Below the pieces are notes generated by a model. It was not told where the DNA came from. It was given only the letters and a program-made list of their open reading frames with translations, and did not search any database. Shown piece after piece: positions 43,728 through 52,917 of a DNA stretch of 64,000 nucleotides; position 1 is the stretch's first letter; each line of letters opens with the position of its first letter. The DNA comes from Bacillaceae bacterium (GTDB taxonomy: Bacteria > Bacillota > Bacilli > Bacillales > Alkalibacillaceae): the NCBI GenBank assembly GCA_017656265.1, contig JACDOD010000006.1, positions 1 to 64,000 on the forward strand, given 5' to 3'. A program made the position numbers and the translations under genes.

Positions 43728-43931
43728 AATCCGTTGGAGCAAAATAACAATCCCGTGATAATAGATAGATCCCAATATAGGGTATTCGCTTTAAAAAGAA
43801 AAAAACCTGCCTATTTTTTAAAAAAGATGTTAGAACCTAATTTTTCTGCCTTTCCATCCCGGGAAACGTTCATATATTGGAGACAACAGGATATATGTTA
43901 CAATGATGGGTGAAAAGGAGGATGAGTGCAC

Positions 43932-44462
43932 ATGAAAGATTTTCTTGACAAAAATAATCAGGATAAACAATCCAAGCAATTTACCATAATAAAAGACGAT
44001 TCTACAGATGGACATGGGGGATATGGCGTTGGGGCAGTCAGCCTTGAAAACATGTCGCCGGTCATTGTCGATCCGAATGAAAATAAAGCCTATGTGGATA
44101 TGGGAGCCATGCACGCCCGCAGTGCAGTAGAAAAACGAATAAAGTTTTTAACCGATAAAAACGAGGTACCTAACGGCAAACTCTACTGGATTGCCTGGAT
44201 CACCGTGGAGCGAAAGGAAAACGGCCCCTACTACCATGGCGTAGCAGCCAGCGAAATGCTCATTGATCATGAGATTCGCCGGGGCTATAAACTTCTTCCT
44301 GAACATGTGAACCATATGGATAAATCATTAAAGGGACGCGTAGTCGTAGAACATATGGATGATCATTCGAAAAAACTTCTGGGCAAATTTTTGCGGGAGT
44401 TTAATCCTGAAATGTGGGAAAACTCTTCTGAGGAGTTAAAAGCATCCTTCCCCGAAGAATAA
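43932..44462 (+). CDS. ywhD: YwhD family protein
   Basis: A 176-aa soluble protein of unknown function that matches YwhD through its whole length (HGGYGVGAVSLENMSPVI ... MGAMHARSAVEKRIKF ... GKLYWIAWITVE). An AAAGGAGG site lies upstream; ATG 43932 is chosen, with GTG 43926 as the alternative. It converges with pbpG as part of the conserved ywhD-pbpG-speE-speB block. Confidence 0.87.
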   Translation: MKDFLDKNNQDKQSKQFTIIKDDSTDGHGGYGVGAVSLENMSPVIVDPNENKAYVDMGAMHARSAVEKRIKFLTDKNEVPNGKLYWIAWITVERKENGPYYHGVAASEMLIDHEIRRGYKLLPEHVNHMDKSLKGRVVVEHMDDHSKKLLGKFLREFNPEMWENSSEELKASFPEE

Positions 44463-44537
44463 AAATTTTTTGAAAGAATTGTGAACATTTTTTTAACATA
44501 TTGAGCTTTGATGTTGAACTTTGTAAAATAAACATTA

Positions 44538-44650
44538 CATGGGTTACACTTGTTTACTAGGACAAAGAGAAGGTCGGCGGCGTAGGGTCGGCCTTTTTCT
44601 TTGTGCTTTTTTACCGTGTAAAAAGTACAAACAAGCGGTGTAACTCATGT
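44538..44650. repeat. Outer inverted repeat enclosing the ywhD terminator
   Basis: ACATGGGTTACACTTGTTT (44538-44556) is inverse to AAACAAG-CG-GTGTAACTCATGT (44629-44650) apart from a two-base insertion and one mismatch, so the terminator hairpin sits inside a second, larger dyad. Confidence 0.6.
44562..44608 (+). terminator. Terminator of ywhD
   Basis: ACAAAGAGAAGGTCG pairs with CGGCCTTTTTCTTTGT, followed by GCTTTTTT: a long, strong stem. Confidence 0.82.
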
Positions 44651-44683
44651 TATGGCTTCTCCAAAATGAATTTCCCCATATAA

Positions 44684-44719
44684 ACAGCTGGCCCCCGTTT
44701 TCGGGAGAGCCAGCTTTTT
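44684..44719. terminator. Terminator of pbpG (bidirectional)
   Basis: AGCTGGC / GCCAGCT with inner CCCCCG / CGGGAG pairing, TTTTT on the plus side and a weaker T-run on the minus side. Together with the ywhD terminator it fills the 302-bp gap 44463-44764. Confidence 0.75.
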
Positions 44720-44764
44720 GCTTGGGAGAGAAATGGAATTGTGATTAGTTTAGAAAGTGTTTAT

Positions 44765-46834
44765 TTAGAAGAACCACTCGAAAATGGACTTCCATCCTTT
44801 CTTCTTTTCATTTTCCTCATCCGTCTCAATCGGATCAGGGTTGCTTTGTTCTTCGGATCCTTCATCAGGGTAATGGACATCACATGCAGTTCTTGGTTCT
44901 GTGCCTTCGATGAAATAAGTAAGGCGTCTGTTCGGACAATATCTTGTAGCGATTTTTCCGCTCTCAGGATCAATATAAACCCCGGTTACACCCTCAGGCG
45001 GACGGAATACTTCCATGGGCATGTTTTCATGAGCCTTTTCCATGTATTTTGCCCAGATTTTTTTTGCATATTGTTTTTCTTCCGTTCTCGTAATCTCTTC
45101 ATTTTTGTCATAACCGGTCCAGATGGCTGTCACCAGCTGAGGACTGAATCCGATCATCCAGCTGTCCGTATTCGTGGTTCCTGATTTACCGGCATAGGTT
45201 CTGGTGAGCATATGATCAATAGACGCCCCGGTAACCCGGCTGTATCCGTTTAAACTTTCATCAAAGATGCCTGTCATTAAATGGGTCAGCACAAAAGCCA
45301 CCTGCGGATCTAAAATCTGTTCAGGTTCAGGGGTTTCTCTGGAATAAATTATTTCCCCTTTATAATTGGTGATTTTTGTAATCGTATAAGGTTCAATCCC
45401 CTTTCCATTGTTCGCCAGCATGCTGTAGGCACTGGTCATTTCGAGTACAGATACGGACGCTGTACCCAGTGCCAGGGAAGGAACTGCTGGAAGATCTCCG
45501 TCAATGCCAAAGGTTCTGGCTGTCTCCACAAGGGTTTCCGGCTTCAGAAAAAGGTTCGTCTTCACCGCATAAACATTGTCAGATAATGCCAGAGCCTGAG
45601 CTAGAGTAATGGGAGCATAGGCATAGTAGCCATTGTAATTAGAAGGTTCATAGATTTTTCCATTCTCGAGCTGAAAATAAGTAGGCCTGCTCATTAGTGA
45701 AGTAACCGGTGTATAGCCATGCTTGAGGGCAGCGTAATACAAAAAAGGCTTAAAAGTGGAACCGGCCATTCTCTGTGCCTGTACTGCCCGATTATAGGGA
45801 GAATCCCGATAATCTCTGCCCCCGATTAAGGCTTCAATGGCCCCTGTTTTCGGGTTCATGCTTACCCCGGCAACCTGAATGGATGATTCAGGATTAATCT
45901 GATGTGTGATGGCTTCCTTGAGCTGTTCCTGCTTGTGTAAATCAAGGGTTGTATAGATATGGTATCCACCTGTATAAATGTCTTCTTTGGACACATTTAA
46001 AATGTCCATCGCTTCTCGGATGACAACGTTTTGAAAATACGGGGCTATTTGATGTGCATCCCTTTTTTTAGGCCGGATGACGACCTGTCTGGACAAAGCC
46101 TGCTGATATTGATCATTTGTGATGACCCTATGTTTATGCATTTGGTTTAAGATCAAGCGCTGCCTGCGGAGAGCGTTGTCAGGATAGTCTATGGGAGAGT
46201 AATAGGTTGGCCCCTTTGGTATCGCGGCCAGAAGAGCAGCTTCTTCCAGTGTCAGCTCGTCTGCATGTTTGTCAAAGTAATACCGGCTGGCAGCTTCAAT
46301 GCCGTAATTGCCATGGCCAAAATAAATGGTATTCAAATAGCCTTCCAAAATTTGTTCTTTGCTATAAAACATTTCCAGGCGCATCGTATAAACAGCTTCT
46401 TTTAGTTTCCTCTCCCATGTTTTTTCATGGCTTAAATACATGTTCCGCGCATACTGCTGAGTGATGGTGCTCGCCCCCTGTACTTTGTCCATGGCCAGCA
46501 AATTTTTCCCCATGGCAGCCAGAATCCGCTTAAAGTCAAAGCCGTGATGATCGAAAAAATGCTGATCCTCTGTGACGATAAACGCATCCTTTAAATAGGG
46601 GGAAATGTTGTCAAGCTCCACCCAGTACCTGCTTTCCGTTCCATGTTTGACTCCCATGACCTGCTGATTGCTGGCATAAATCACGGTATTCTGCTCGCTG
46701 GTCAATGGTGGCGGCCCCTGAAGATATAAGGAAAAATAAAGTCCGGCGAAGAATAAAAAGACCATTAAGATCCCGGTGATTGTTAAAAAGATCATCCATG
46801 GCAGCGTTTTTTTCAACAGACGAACAAATGCCAT
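44765..46834 (-). CDS. pbpG: Class A penicillin-binding protein (PbpG/PBP2d-like)
   Basis: A 689-aa bifunctional peptidoglycan synthase. Membrane anchor at about 12-35; glycosyltransferase family 51 domain at about 60-235, with the catalytic-Glu motif TEDQHFFDHHGFDFKRI and GASTITQQYARN; transpeptidase domain at about 320-620, with the Ser of GSTFKPF, SDN and KSGTTN; then an acidic C-terminal tail ending in IFEWFF. GGGAGGGA precedes ATG 46834. In B. subtilis this gene (ywhE), placed between ywhD and speE as here, is made in the forespore for germ-wall synthesis. Confidence 0.93.
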   Translation of the reverse strand: MAFVRLLKKTLPWMIFLTITGILMVFLFFAGLYFSLYLQGPPPLTSEQNTVIYASNQQVMGVKHGTESRYWVELDNISPYLKDAFIVTEDQHFFDHHGFDFKRILAAMGKNLLAMDKVQGASTITQQYARNMYLSHEKTWERKLKEAVYTMRLEMFYSKEQILEGYLNTIYFGHGNYGIEAASRYYFDKHADELTLEEAALLAAIPKGPTYYSPIDYPDNALRRQRLILNQMHKHRVITNDQYQQALSRQVVIRPKKRDAHQIAPYFQNVVIREAMDILNVSKEDIYTGGYHIYTTLDLHKQEQLKEAITHQINPESSIQVAGVSMNPKTGAIEALIGGRDYRDSPYNRAVQAQRMAGSTFKPFLYYAALKHGYTPVTSLMSRPTYFQLENGKIYEPSNYNGYYAYAPITLAQALALSDNVYAVKTNLFLKPETLVETARTFGIDGDLPAVPSLALGTASVSVLEMTSAYSMLANNGKGIEPYTITKITNYKGEIIYSRETPEPEQILDPQVAFVLTHLMTGIFDESLNGYSRVTGASIDHMLTRTYAGKSGTTNTDSWMIGFSPQLVTAIWTGYDKNEEITRTEEKQYAKKIWAKYMEKAHENMPMEVFRPPEGVTGVYIDPESGKIATRYCPNRRLTYFIEGTEPRTACDVHYPDEGSEEQSNPDPIETDEENEKKKGWKSIFEWFF

Positions 46835-46941
46835 ACTGGTCCCTCCCATCTGGCAACAGGCAGACAATGCGTATTTTTAACAGTATGGGAGAAGAACAAT
46901 CATTTTAAACCATATCATTCCTGAATTTTTAAAAATAGGAC

Positions 46942-46970
46942 TTAACATTTCACATGAATTTCTCTATAAT
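46942..46970 (+). promoter_or_regulatory. SigA-type promoter of speE-speB
   Basis: TTAACA (46942-46947), 17-bp spacer, TATAAT (46965-46970), about 75 bp before speE. Confidence 0.7.
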
Positions 46971-47043
46971 TTGATTGTTTCAAAGCGTTACGTAAACACT
47001 AAATGTCAAATAGATGCGAACTTAACTGAAAGGAAGAGTGACC

Positions 47044-47871
47044 ATGGGATTATGGTTTACAGAAAAGCAGACGGAGAACTTTGGAATTACGGCAAAAATC
47101 AAACAGACCCTTCATACTGAACAAACAGATTTTCAAAAACTGGATATGTATGAAACAGAAGAATGGGGGAATATGCTTACCCTTGATGGGATGGTCATGA
47201 CCACTCAAAAAGATGAGTTTGTCTATCATGAAATGATGGCCCACGTACCTCTTTTTACTCACCCGAACCCTAAACATGTGCTGGTCGTTGGCGGGGGAGA
47301 CGGGGGCGTTATTCGTGAAATATTGAAACACCCTTCTGTTGAAAAGGCTACCCTGGTGGAGATTGATGGCAAAGTTATTGAATACAGCAAAAAATATCTG
47401 CCGGAAATTGCAGGAGAATTGGAAAACCCGAGAGTGGATGTAAAAATTGATGATGGATTTATGCATATTGCCCAGAGTGAGAAAGACTATGACGTGATCA
47501 TGGTGGATTCCACTGAACCGGTGGGACCGGCAGTCAACCTGTTTACGAAGGGGTTTTATGCCGGCATTTCCAAAGCACTGAAGACAGATGGTATTTTTGT
47601 TGCCCAGAGCGACAATCCATGGTTTAAAGGGGATCTGATTCGTCAGGTATTTAAAGATGTCAAAGAAATTTTCCCGATTACCCGCCTGTATACAGCAAAC
47701 ATTCCAACCTATCCGAGCGGGCTGTGGACCTTTACGATGGGAAGCAAAATTTACGATCCATTAAAGGTAAAAGAGGATCGTTTCCATGAAATCAATACAA
47801 AATACTACACCAAAGAAATTCATCACGCTGCATTTGTCTTGCCTAAATTTGTAAAAGACTTGACGGAATAG
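47044..47871 (+). CDS. speE: Spermidine synthase SpeE
   Basis: A 275-aa aminopropyltransferase that makes spermidine from putrescine and decarboxylated SAM. Rossmann-type core with the nucleotide-binding [21 protein letters not shown] (about residues 80-100) and the catalytic-Asp segment [12 protein letters not shown] (about 150-160); near-identical in pattern to the B. subtilis enzyme. GGAAGAGTG precedes ATG 47044 (a GTG six bases earlier is in frame). It is followed 13 bp later by speB, which supplies putrescine. Confidence 0.97.
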   Translation: MGLWFTEKQTENFGITAKIKQTLHTEQTDFQKLDMYETEEWGNMLTLDGMVMTTQKDEFVYHEMMAHVPLFTHPNPKHVLVVGGGDGGVIREILKHPSVEKATLVEIDGKVIEYSKKYLPEIAGELENPRVDVKIDDGFMHIAQSEKDYDVIMVDSTEPVGPAVNLFTKGFYAGISKALKTDGIFVAQSDNPWFKGDLIRQVFKDVKEIFPITRLYTANIPTYPSGLWTFTMGSKIYDPLKVKEDRFHEINTKYYTKEIHHAAFVLPKFVKDLTE

Positions 47872-47884
47872 AGGGGGAAACAGA

Positions 47885-48760
47885 ATGCGTTTTGATGAGG
47901 GTTACTCCGGAAAAGTGTTTATCATGAGCCGACCAACATATGAAGATGCTGATGCCATTATTTACGGCATGCCAATGGACTGGACCGTCAGCTTTCGGCC
48001 TGGTTCCCGATTTGGCCCGAATCGAATCCGTGAAGCTTCCATTGGGCTGGAGGAATATAGTCCATACATGGACAGGCATCTGGAAGAAGTGAACTATTAT
48101 GATGCCGGTGATATTCCTTTGCCTTTTGGCAACCCGGCAAAAAGTCTTGAGATGATTCGTGATTATGTCAAAAAGATTCTTGATCTGGACAAGTTTCCCC
48201 TGGGGCTTGGCGGTGAACATTTAGTTACATGGCCGGTTGTTCAGGCCGTTTATGAAAAGTATCCGAACATGGCACTCATCCATATTGATGCCCATGCTGA
48301 TTTGCGAGTGGAATATGAAGGGGAAGAGCTGTCTCATTCCACCCCTGTGCGAAAAATATGTGAGCTCATTGGCCCTGAACATGTTTATTCTTTTGGAATT
48401 CGTTCTGGTATGCGTGAAGAATTTGAGTACGCCAGAACAAGCGGGATGTTCATGGCTAAATTCGATGTGGCGGAGCCTCTGCGAAATATCCTTCCATCAT
48501 TAAAGGGAAGAGATGTTTACGTCACCATTGATATCGATGTTTTGGATCCGGCCTTCGCTCCAGGTACAGGAACAGCTGAAGCAGGGGGAATCACATCCCG
48601 GGAGCTGCTGGAAGCTATCCAGCTCATTGCCCAATCGGATGTCCGGGTTGTGGGAGCCGACCTTGTAGAAGTGGCGCCAGCCTATGACCCAACTGAACAG
48701 ACACCGATTGCAGCGAGCAAATTTGTCCGGGAAATGCTCCTGGGCTGGGTGAAAAAATAA
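47885..48760 (+). CDS. speB: Agmatinase SpeB
   Basis: A 291-aa ureohydrolase that converts agmatine to putrescine and urea. The binuclear Mn site is clear: GGEHLVTW, HIDAHADLR, HSTP, and DIDVLDPAFAPGTGTAE (about residue 210). RBS GAGGGGG upstream. Second gene of the speE-speB operon; a terminator follows. Confidence 0.97.
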   Translation: MRFDEGYSGKVFIMSRPTYEDADAIIYGMPMDWTVSFRPGSRFGPNRIREASIGLEEYSPYMDRHLEEVNYYDAGDIPLPFGNPAKSLEMIRDYVKKILDLDKFPLGLGGEHLVTWPVVQAVYEKYPNMALIHIDAHADLRVEYEGEELSHSTPVRKICELIGPEHVYSFGIRSGMREEFEYARTSGMFMAKFDVAEPLRNILPSLKGRDVYVTIDIDVLDPAFAPGTGTAEAGGITSRELLEAIQLIAQSDVRVVGADLVEVAPAYDPTEQTPIAASKFVREMLLGWVKK

Positions 48761-48784
48761 CATGAATAATGATAAGGTTTACTT

Positions 48785-48816
48785 AGCGGGAAACGGGATG
48801 TTCCCGCTTTTCATTT
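48785..48816 (+). terminator. Terminator of speE-speB
   Basis: AGCGGGAA / TTCCCGCT with an 8-base loop, then TTTCATTTT. Confidence 0.78.
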
Positions 48817-48857
48817 TAAGCACGTCGCATCGCAGCGCAGATTAAAGGAATGACAGC

Positions 48858-48886
48858 TTGAGAATTTTCTTTTGTATTTTTATAAT
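48858..48886 (+). promoter_or_regulatory. SigA-type promoter of ywiB-argS
   Basis: TTGAGA (48858-48863), 17 bp, consensus TATAAT (48881-48886), 60 bp before ywiB. Confidence 0.75.
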
Positions 48887-48946
48887 GAATTAGTTAAGGC
48901 ATAAAGAAATGAAACAGGTCATTCCAATGTTTAAGGAGAGATGGAC

Positions 48947-49378
48947 TTGGCCGGCACGAGATCAATGAATGTACACATTAAGCTGAAAAACGTCATTGAG
49001 GATCAGGGTAAAAAGGAAGAAATGGTCATTACCCAGATGGGGCGATGCTTTTTCAAGGGTGATACCACCATTGTTCTCTTCGATGAAGAAGATGAGCAGG
49101 GCAATGTTATACAAACTATGGTTACCATACAGCCAGGGCGGGCAATGATAAAAAGAAACGGTAAAATTCGTATGAATCAAATGTTTAAGCCCGGTCAAAA
49201 AACGGAAACTGTGTATCATCATCCCTATGGTACGATGTTGATGGAAACGTATACGGATCAGCTGGTTTTTACGGAAAGTGAAGAACAGGGGACGCTGAAC
49301 ATTGAGTATCAATTAAGCTTGAATGGGCAGGAACCCAGAAATCATTATTTACGTTTTACATACGTGAAGGAGGTCTAA
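48947..49378 (+). CDS. ywiB: DUF1934 family protein YwiB
   Basis: A 143-aa lipocalin-like beta-barrel protein of unknown function, DUF1934 (VHIKLKNVIEDQGKKEE ... FDEEDEQGNVIQTMVTIQPGRAMIKRNGKIRMNQMF). AAGGAGAG ends exactly at the ATG 48941 but is six bases before TTG 48947, so TTG is preferred. It is immediately upstream of argS as in B. subtilis, with the argS ribosome binding site inside its last codons. Confidence 0.85.
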   Translation: MAGTRSMNVHIKLKNVIEDQGKKEEMVITQMGRCFFKGDTTIVLFDEEDEQGNVIQTMVTIQPGRAMIKRNGKIRMNQMFKPGQKTETVYHHPYGTMLMETYTDQLVFTESEEQGTLNIEYQLSLNGQEPRNHYLRFTYVKEV

Positions 49379-49381
49379 CCG

Positions 49382-51052
49382 ATGAACATCGTTGAGCAGG
49401 TGGAGCAAAAGTTAAAAGAGGAAATCGTGGAAGCGGTGGTAAAGTCGGGGCTGGCGGCAAGGGATGAGATCCCTGCTGTTATTCTGGAGACACCAAAGGA
49501 TAAAGCTCATGGCGATTATGCAACGAACATGGCGATGCAGCTTGCCCGGATTGCAAAAAAGGCCCCAAGGCAAATTGCCGAAGAAATTGTTTCAAACTTT
49601 GATCAGTCCAAAGCTTCCATTCAAAAAATGGAGGTAGCCGGACCAGGGTTCATTAACTTTTTTCTGGATCAGTCCTATTTGACCAATCTGATTCCGACGA
49701 TTTTGGAACAGAAGGAACGTTATGGTGAAAGTGACACTGGAACAGGCAAGAGGATTCAAGTGGAATTTGTTTCGGCAAACCCGACTGGAACCTTGCATTT
49801 GGGACATGCCCGGGGCGCAGCTTTTGGAGATGCCCTCAGCAACATTCTTGAAAAGGCAGGATACGATGTGGACCGGGAGTATTACATCAATGATGCCGGC
49901 AATCAGATTCATAATCTGGCGAAATCGATTGAAGCCCGTTACATGCAGGCACTTGGAAAAGACTGGGGCATGCCAGAAGACGGTTACCACGGAAAAGATA
50001 TCATTGAGCTGGGAGAGGCGTTAAAAAAAGAATATCAGGATAAGTGGGCTGAAAAAGATGAAGAAGAACGGATCGCCTTCTTTAGAGAATATGGTTTGAA
50101 ATTTTTGCTGGACCGCATTAAACATGACCTTGAAGATTACCGGGTAACCTTTGACAACTGGTTTTCCGAAACATCCCTTTACGAAGATGGAAAAATTAAA
50201 GAAGTCCTCGACAAACTGGATGAGAAAGGCTATCTCTATGAAAAGGACGGGGCAACCTGGTTTAAGTCTACCGAATTCGATGATGACAAGGACCGGGTGC
50301 TGGTTAAAAAAGACGGCTCATACACCTACCTGACTCCGGATATTGCTTATCATCAGGATAAAATTCATCGTGGCTATGATACCATGATCAACGTCTGGGG
50401 GGCGGATCACCACGGCTATATTGCCCGCATGAAAGCGGCGATTGCAGCGCTGGGTTATGACCCTGAACGCCTGGAGGTTCCAATTATTCAGCTGGTTAAA
50501 CTGATTCAGGATGGCGAAGTCGTGAAAATGAGCAAGCGGACTGGAAAAGCGGTTACGATGCAGGAATTGATTGAAGAAGTTGGCCTTGATGCCGTACGCT
50601 ATTTCTTTGTCATGCGCTCCAATGACACACATCTGGATTTTGACATGGACCTGGCAAAATCCCAGTCCAGTGAAAACCCGGTTTACTATGTGCAGTATGC
50701 CCATGCCCGGATCTGCAGCATGCTTCGCCAGGCAAAAGAAAAGGGCCTGGAAGTATCCGCAGACTTTGACCATTCTCAGATAACAAGCGAAAAAGAAATC
50801 GATCTTTTGAAGAGACTGGGAGAATTCCCACAGGTGGTGAGTGATGCGGCGGAAAAGCGGAGTCCGCATAAAGTTACCCAGTATGTGTTTGATCTTGCAT
50901 CTGATTTGCATAAATTTTATAATGCTGAAAAAGTTCTCGATCTGGACAACATGGAACGGACAAAAGCCCGAATTGCTCTGGTGGATGCCGTAAGAATCAC
51001 CCTTGCCAATGCCATGAAGCTCATCGGCGTTCATGCACCGGAAAAAATGTAA
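49382..51052 (+). CDS. argS: Arginyl-tRNA synthetase
   Basis: A 556-aa class I aminoacyl-tRNA synthetase. N-terminal Add-1 domain (about 1-110), the HIGH motif as HLGHARGA (about 137-144) within [12 protein letters not shown], a catalytic Rossmann core, the KMSK motif as KMSKRTGK (about 382-389), and the C-terminal anticodon-binding DALR domain ending [22 protein letters not shown] precedes the ATG and overlaps the ywiB stop. It is terminated by a family-A repeat. Confidence 0.97.
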   Translation: MNIVEQVEQKLKEEIVEAVVKSGLAARDEIPAVILETPKDKAHGDYATNMAMQLARIAKKAPRQIAEEIVSNFDQSKASIQKMEVAGPGFINFFLDQSYLTNLIPTILEQKERYGESDTGTGKRIQVEFVSANPTGTLHLGHARGAAFGDALSNILEKAGYDVDREYYINDAGNQIHNLAKSIEARYMQALGKDWGMPEDGYHGKDIIELGEALKKEYQDKWAEKDEEERIAFFREYGLKFLLDRIKHDLEDYRVTFDNWFSETSLYEDGKIKEVLDKLDEKGYLYEKDGATWFKSTEFDDDKDRVLVKKDGSYTYLTPDIAYHQDKIHRGYDTMINVWGADHHGYIARMKAAIAALGYDPERLEVPIIQLVKLIQDGEVVKMSKRTGKAVTMQELIEEVGLDAVRYFFVMRSNDTHLDFDMDLAKSQSSENPVYYVQYAHARICSMLRQAKEKGLEVSADFDHSQITSEKEIDLLKRLGEFPQVVSDAAEKRSPHKVTQYVFDLASDLHKFYNAEKVLDLDNMERTKARIALVDAVRITLANAMKLIGVHAPEKM

Positions 51053-51060
51053 AAAGAATA

Positions 51061-51138
51061 GGTTGGGACAAAACGGAGAAAGAAAATGAAACATCCGAAC
51101 TGCATTCAATCGTCACATGAATGAGTTCGGATTTTTTT
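51061..51138 (+). repeat. Dispersed hairpin repeat, family A, copy 4 (argS terminator)
   Basis: GGTTGGGACAAAA, then ACATCCGAACTGCATTCA paired with TGAATGAGTTCGGAT and TTTTTTT. It is the reverse complement of the copy at 43.65 kb, with the GGGACAAA end matching TTTGTCCC there. Confidence 0.78.
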
Positions 51139-51193
51139 GCTCTGAAAGATAAAAGGTATAAAATGTGAGCCTTTTTCAATTGAGAGAAGGGTT

Positions 51194-51308
51194 GTCTAGC
51201 TGCAGCGCCCAGCCCCTCGAGCGGCTTCGGCCCCCCTGCGGCTCAGGCAGCCTCCTCGGTGGTCCTCCAGCCGTTTTCGGGGCTAAGCGGGGCGCTTCCG
51301 CTTTTCTT
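51194..51308 (+). repeat. Dispersed intergenic repeat, family B, copy 2
   Basis: CAGCGCCCAGCCCC ... GGGGCTAAGC/GGGGCGCT with CTCGAGCGGCTTC inside; homologous to 33299-33412. Confidence 0.78.
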
Positions 51309-51310
51309 TT

Positions 51311-51453
51311 CAACATGCTTCGCTTTCCGTGGGCACGGCCTCAACTTCCTCGACAACTCATTCTTCGTTGTCTGCGGGATTTTCGGCTCGTGCTGTTCCC
51401 GCGACGCACAGGACGTGGCCGGTTTTAGTCGACCAGGAGTCTCGCATGTTGAC
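51311..51453 (-). repeat. Dispersed intergenic repeat, family C, copy 2
   Basis: Bounded by CAACATGC (51311-51318) and GCATGTTGAC (51444-51453). Read on the minus strand it matches 16892-17015 (AACAGCACGAGC, AGGCCGTGCCC, CGGAAAGCGA). It abuts the family-B copy. With these elements the 479-bp gap 51053-51531 is essentially all repeat. Confidence 0.7.
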
Positions 51454-51531
51454 TGCGTGAATTTTCCTTTTTATGCCATCCTAAATGAATGCTCTAATAA
51501 TCTGTTTGTAAAACCTTATGTTTCTGGTTAA

Positions 51532-52713
51532 TTACAGCAGTGGACGAAGCAACCGGGCAATGGGGATCCTGAGCTTTGTTCCGAGATCGAGCTGGTTCAT
51601 CCATTGTTTGCTGACCGGTATGCTTGTTTTAAAATCTGACATAAAATGATCCCGCACATTTTGAATGAAACCCCGGTCCGTGATGAGCAAGTTAATTTCT
51701 TTATTCAAAAACAGGCTGCGCATATCAAAATTTGCAGTTCCCAGGTCACAAATATTCTGGTCAATCAAAATCATTTTGGAATGATAAAATCCCTGATCAA
51801 AAAGGCGGACATCAGCTCCTGCCTCCTTTAACTCGGTGAAATAGGGAATGCCCGCTTCCTTTACAAACGGGTGGTTGGCGGACATCGGAAGAAGAATTTT
51901 TATCATCACCCCTCTTTTGAGAGCGCGAATCATGGCGTTAAACAAACGCTGACTCGGAATAAAATAAGGTGTCCCTATTAAAATTTCTCCCTGTGCCCCA
52001 TTAATAAGGGCTAAAAAATGTTCCTCCAGACGCTTCCCGTTAGTGGCCAGCACCTGTACATTTCTTGTGTCTTCAGGAAGAGTCTCATAAATAGGTGATA
52101 TCGGTTCTTTTGCTTCTTTCCAGTCATACTCGAAAATCTTCTGCAAGTCGTTAACCACTTTCCCGGTCATGCGCAGGTGATAATCTCGCCATGCATTATA
52201 TTGAGGGTCCCTTCCTGTATATTCTTTTCCAAGATTATAGCCGCCTACATATCCTGTTTTGCCGTCAATGATTGCGATTTTTCGATGATTTCTTCGATTC
52301 ATCTGGTATAATAGGTGAGGGAATGTCGGCTTTTCGCTAAAAGCAACCTGTACGCCGGCTTTTTCCAGCTCTTGTCTGGTCGTTTTCGTAATTCGGAAAC
52401 AGCCGAGGCGATCGAGAAGCAGCCGGACGGTAACCCCTTTTTGGGCGCATTCCTTCAACAGCGCAAAAAATTGCTGGCTGATCATATCCCGTTTCACAAT
52501 AAAAAACTGAATGTTGACTTCTTTTTTTGCATCATAAATATCCTGAAACAGATCTTGAAACATCGGATAGCCTTCATAATAGAACGTAAATGAACCCGAA
52601 GTCGCCGAAAATTTTAAATGGTCACTTTCACCTGTGTCAGGCCGGTTTTTTATTTGGACAGTGATGATGATGGCAATAATTATGAAAGCGATTCCAGACA
52701 CGATCCAGATCAT
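51532..52713 (-). CDS. ywjE: Cardiolipin synthase-type phospholipase D protein (YwjE/ClsB-like)
   Basis: A 393-aa membrane-bound PLD-superfamily enzyme making cardiolipin from phosphatidylglycerol. One N-terminal membrane segment (about 1-20), then two HKD motifs: NHRKIAIIDGKTGYVGG (about 140) and HSKMILIDQNICDLGTANFD (about 312). The length and single anchor fit the minor synthase YwjE rather than the two-anchor ClsA. An AGGAGGA site is upstream. It is divergent from fadF, as ywjE and ywjF are neighbours in B. subtilis. Confidence 0.88.
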   Translation of the reverse strand: MIWIVSGIAFIIIAIIITVQIKNRPDTGESDHLKFSATSGSFTFYYEGYPMFQDLFQDIYDAKKEVNIQFFIVKRDMISQQFFALLKECAQKGVTVRLLLDRLGCFRITKTTRQELEKAGVQVAFSEKPTFPHLLYQMNRRNHRKIAIIDGKTGYVGGYNLGKEYTGRDPQYNAWRDYHLRMTGKVVNDLQKIFEYDWKEAKEPISPIYETLPEDTRNVQVLATNGKRLEEHFLALINGAQGEILIGTPYFIPSQRLFNAMIRALKRGVMIKILLPMSANHPFVKEAGIPYFTELKEAGADVRLFDQGFYHSKMILIDQNICDLGTANFDMRSLFLNKEINLLITDRGFIQNVRDHFMSDFKTSIPVSKQWMNQLDLGTKLRIPIARLLRPLL

Positions 52714-52789
52714 AAATTATTCCTCCTTTTTCAGGGGTTATCTTTCCCAATAACAGCCAGGATTAACAAAAAGAATTTATAAAAACATG

Positions 52790-52818
52790 TTGACTGAATG
52801 CTCATTCATGTTTAAAGT
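52790..52818 (+). promoter_or_regulatory. fadF promoter overlapped by a FadR-like operator
   Basis: -35 TTGACT (52790-52795), 17 bp, -10 TAAAGT (52813-52818). The dyad TGACTGAATGCTCATTCA (52791-52808) matches the Bacillus FadR consensus TGAATGAMTANTCATTCA at 16 of 18 positions and covers the -35, so repression released by long-chain acyl-CoA is likely. Confidence 0.6.
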
Positions 52819-52917
52819 AGAACTATAGATATCTGAAAATTTTTATGTTTTTAAGTTTGCTTGTAATAGATACGCAGTCAGGGTCAGGGCAGATTTTACA
52901 GAGGGGGTTATTAACAG

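Noticed and set aside
50318-51109. 263-aa minus-strand frame inside argS
   Set aside because: Antisense to argS with intact HIGH and KMSK motifs; no ribosome binding site.
51165-51531. Open frames of 87-90 aa between argS and ywjE
   Set aside because: They run through dispersed repeats B and C, have no ribosome binding site, and share their 'protein' with the repeat at 33.3 kb.
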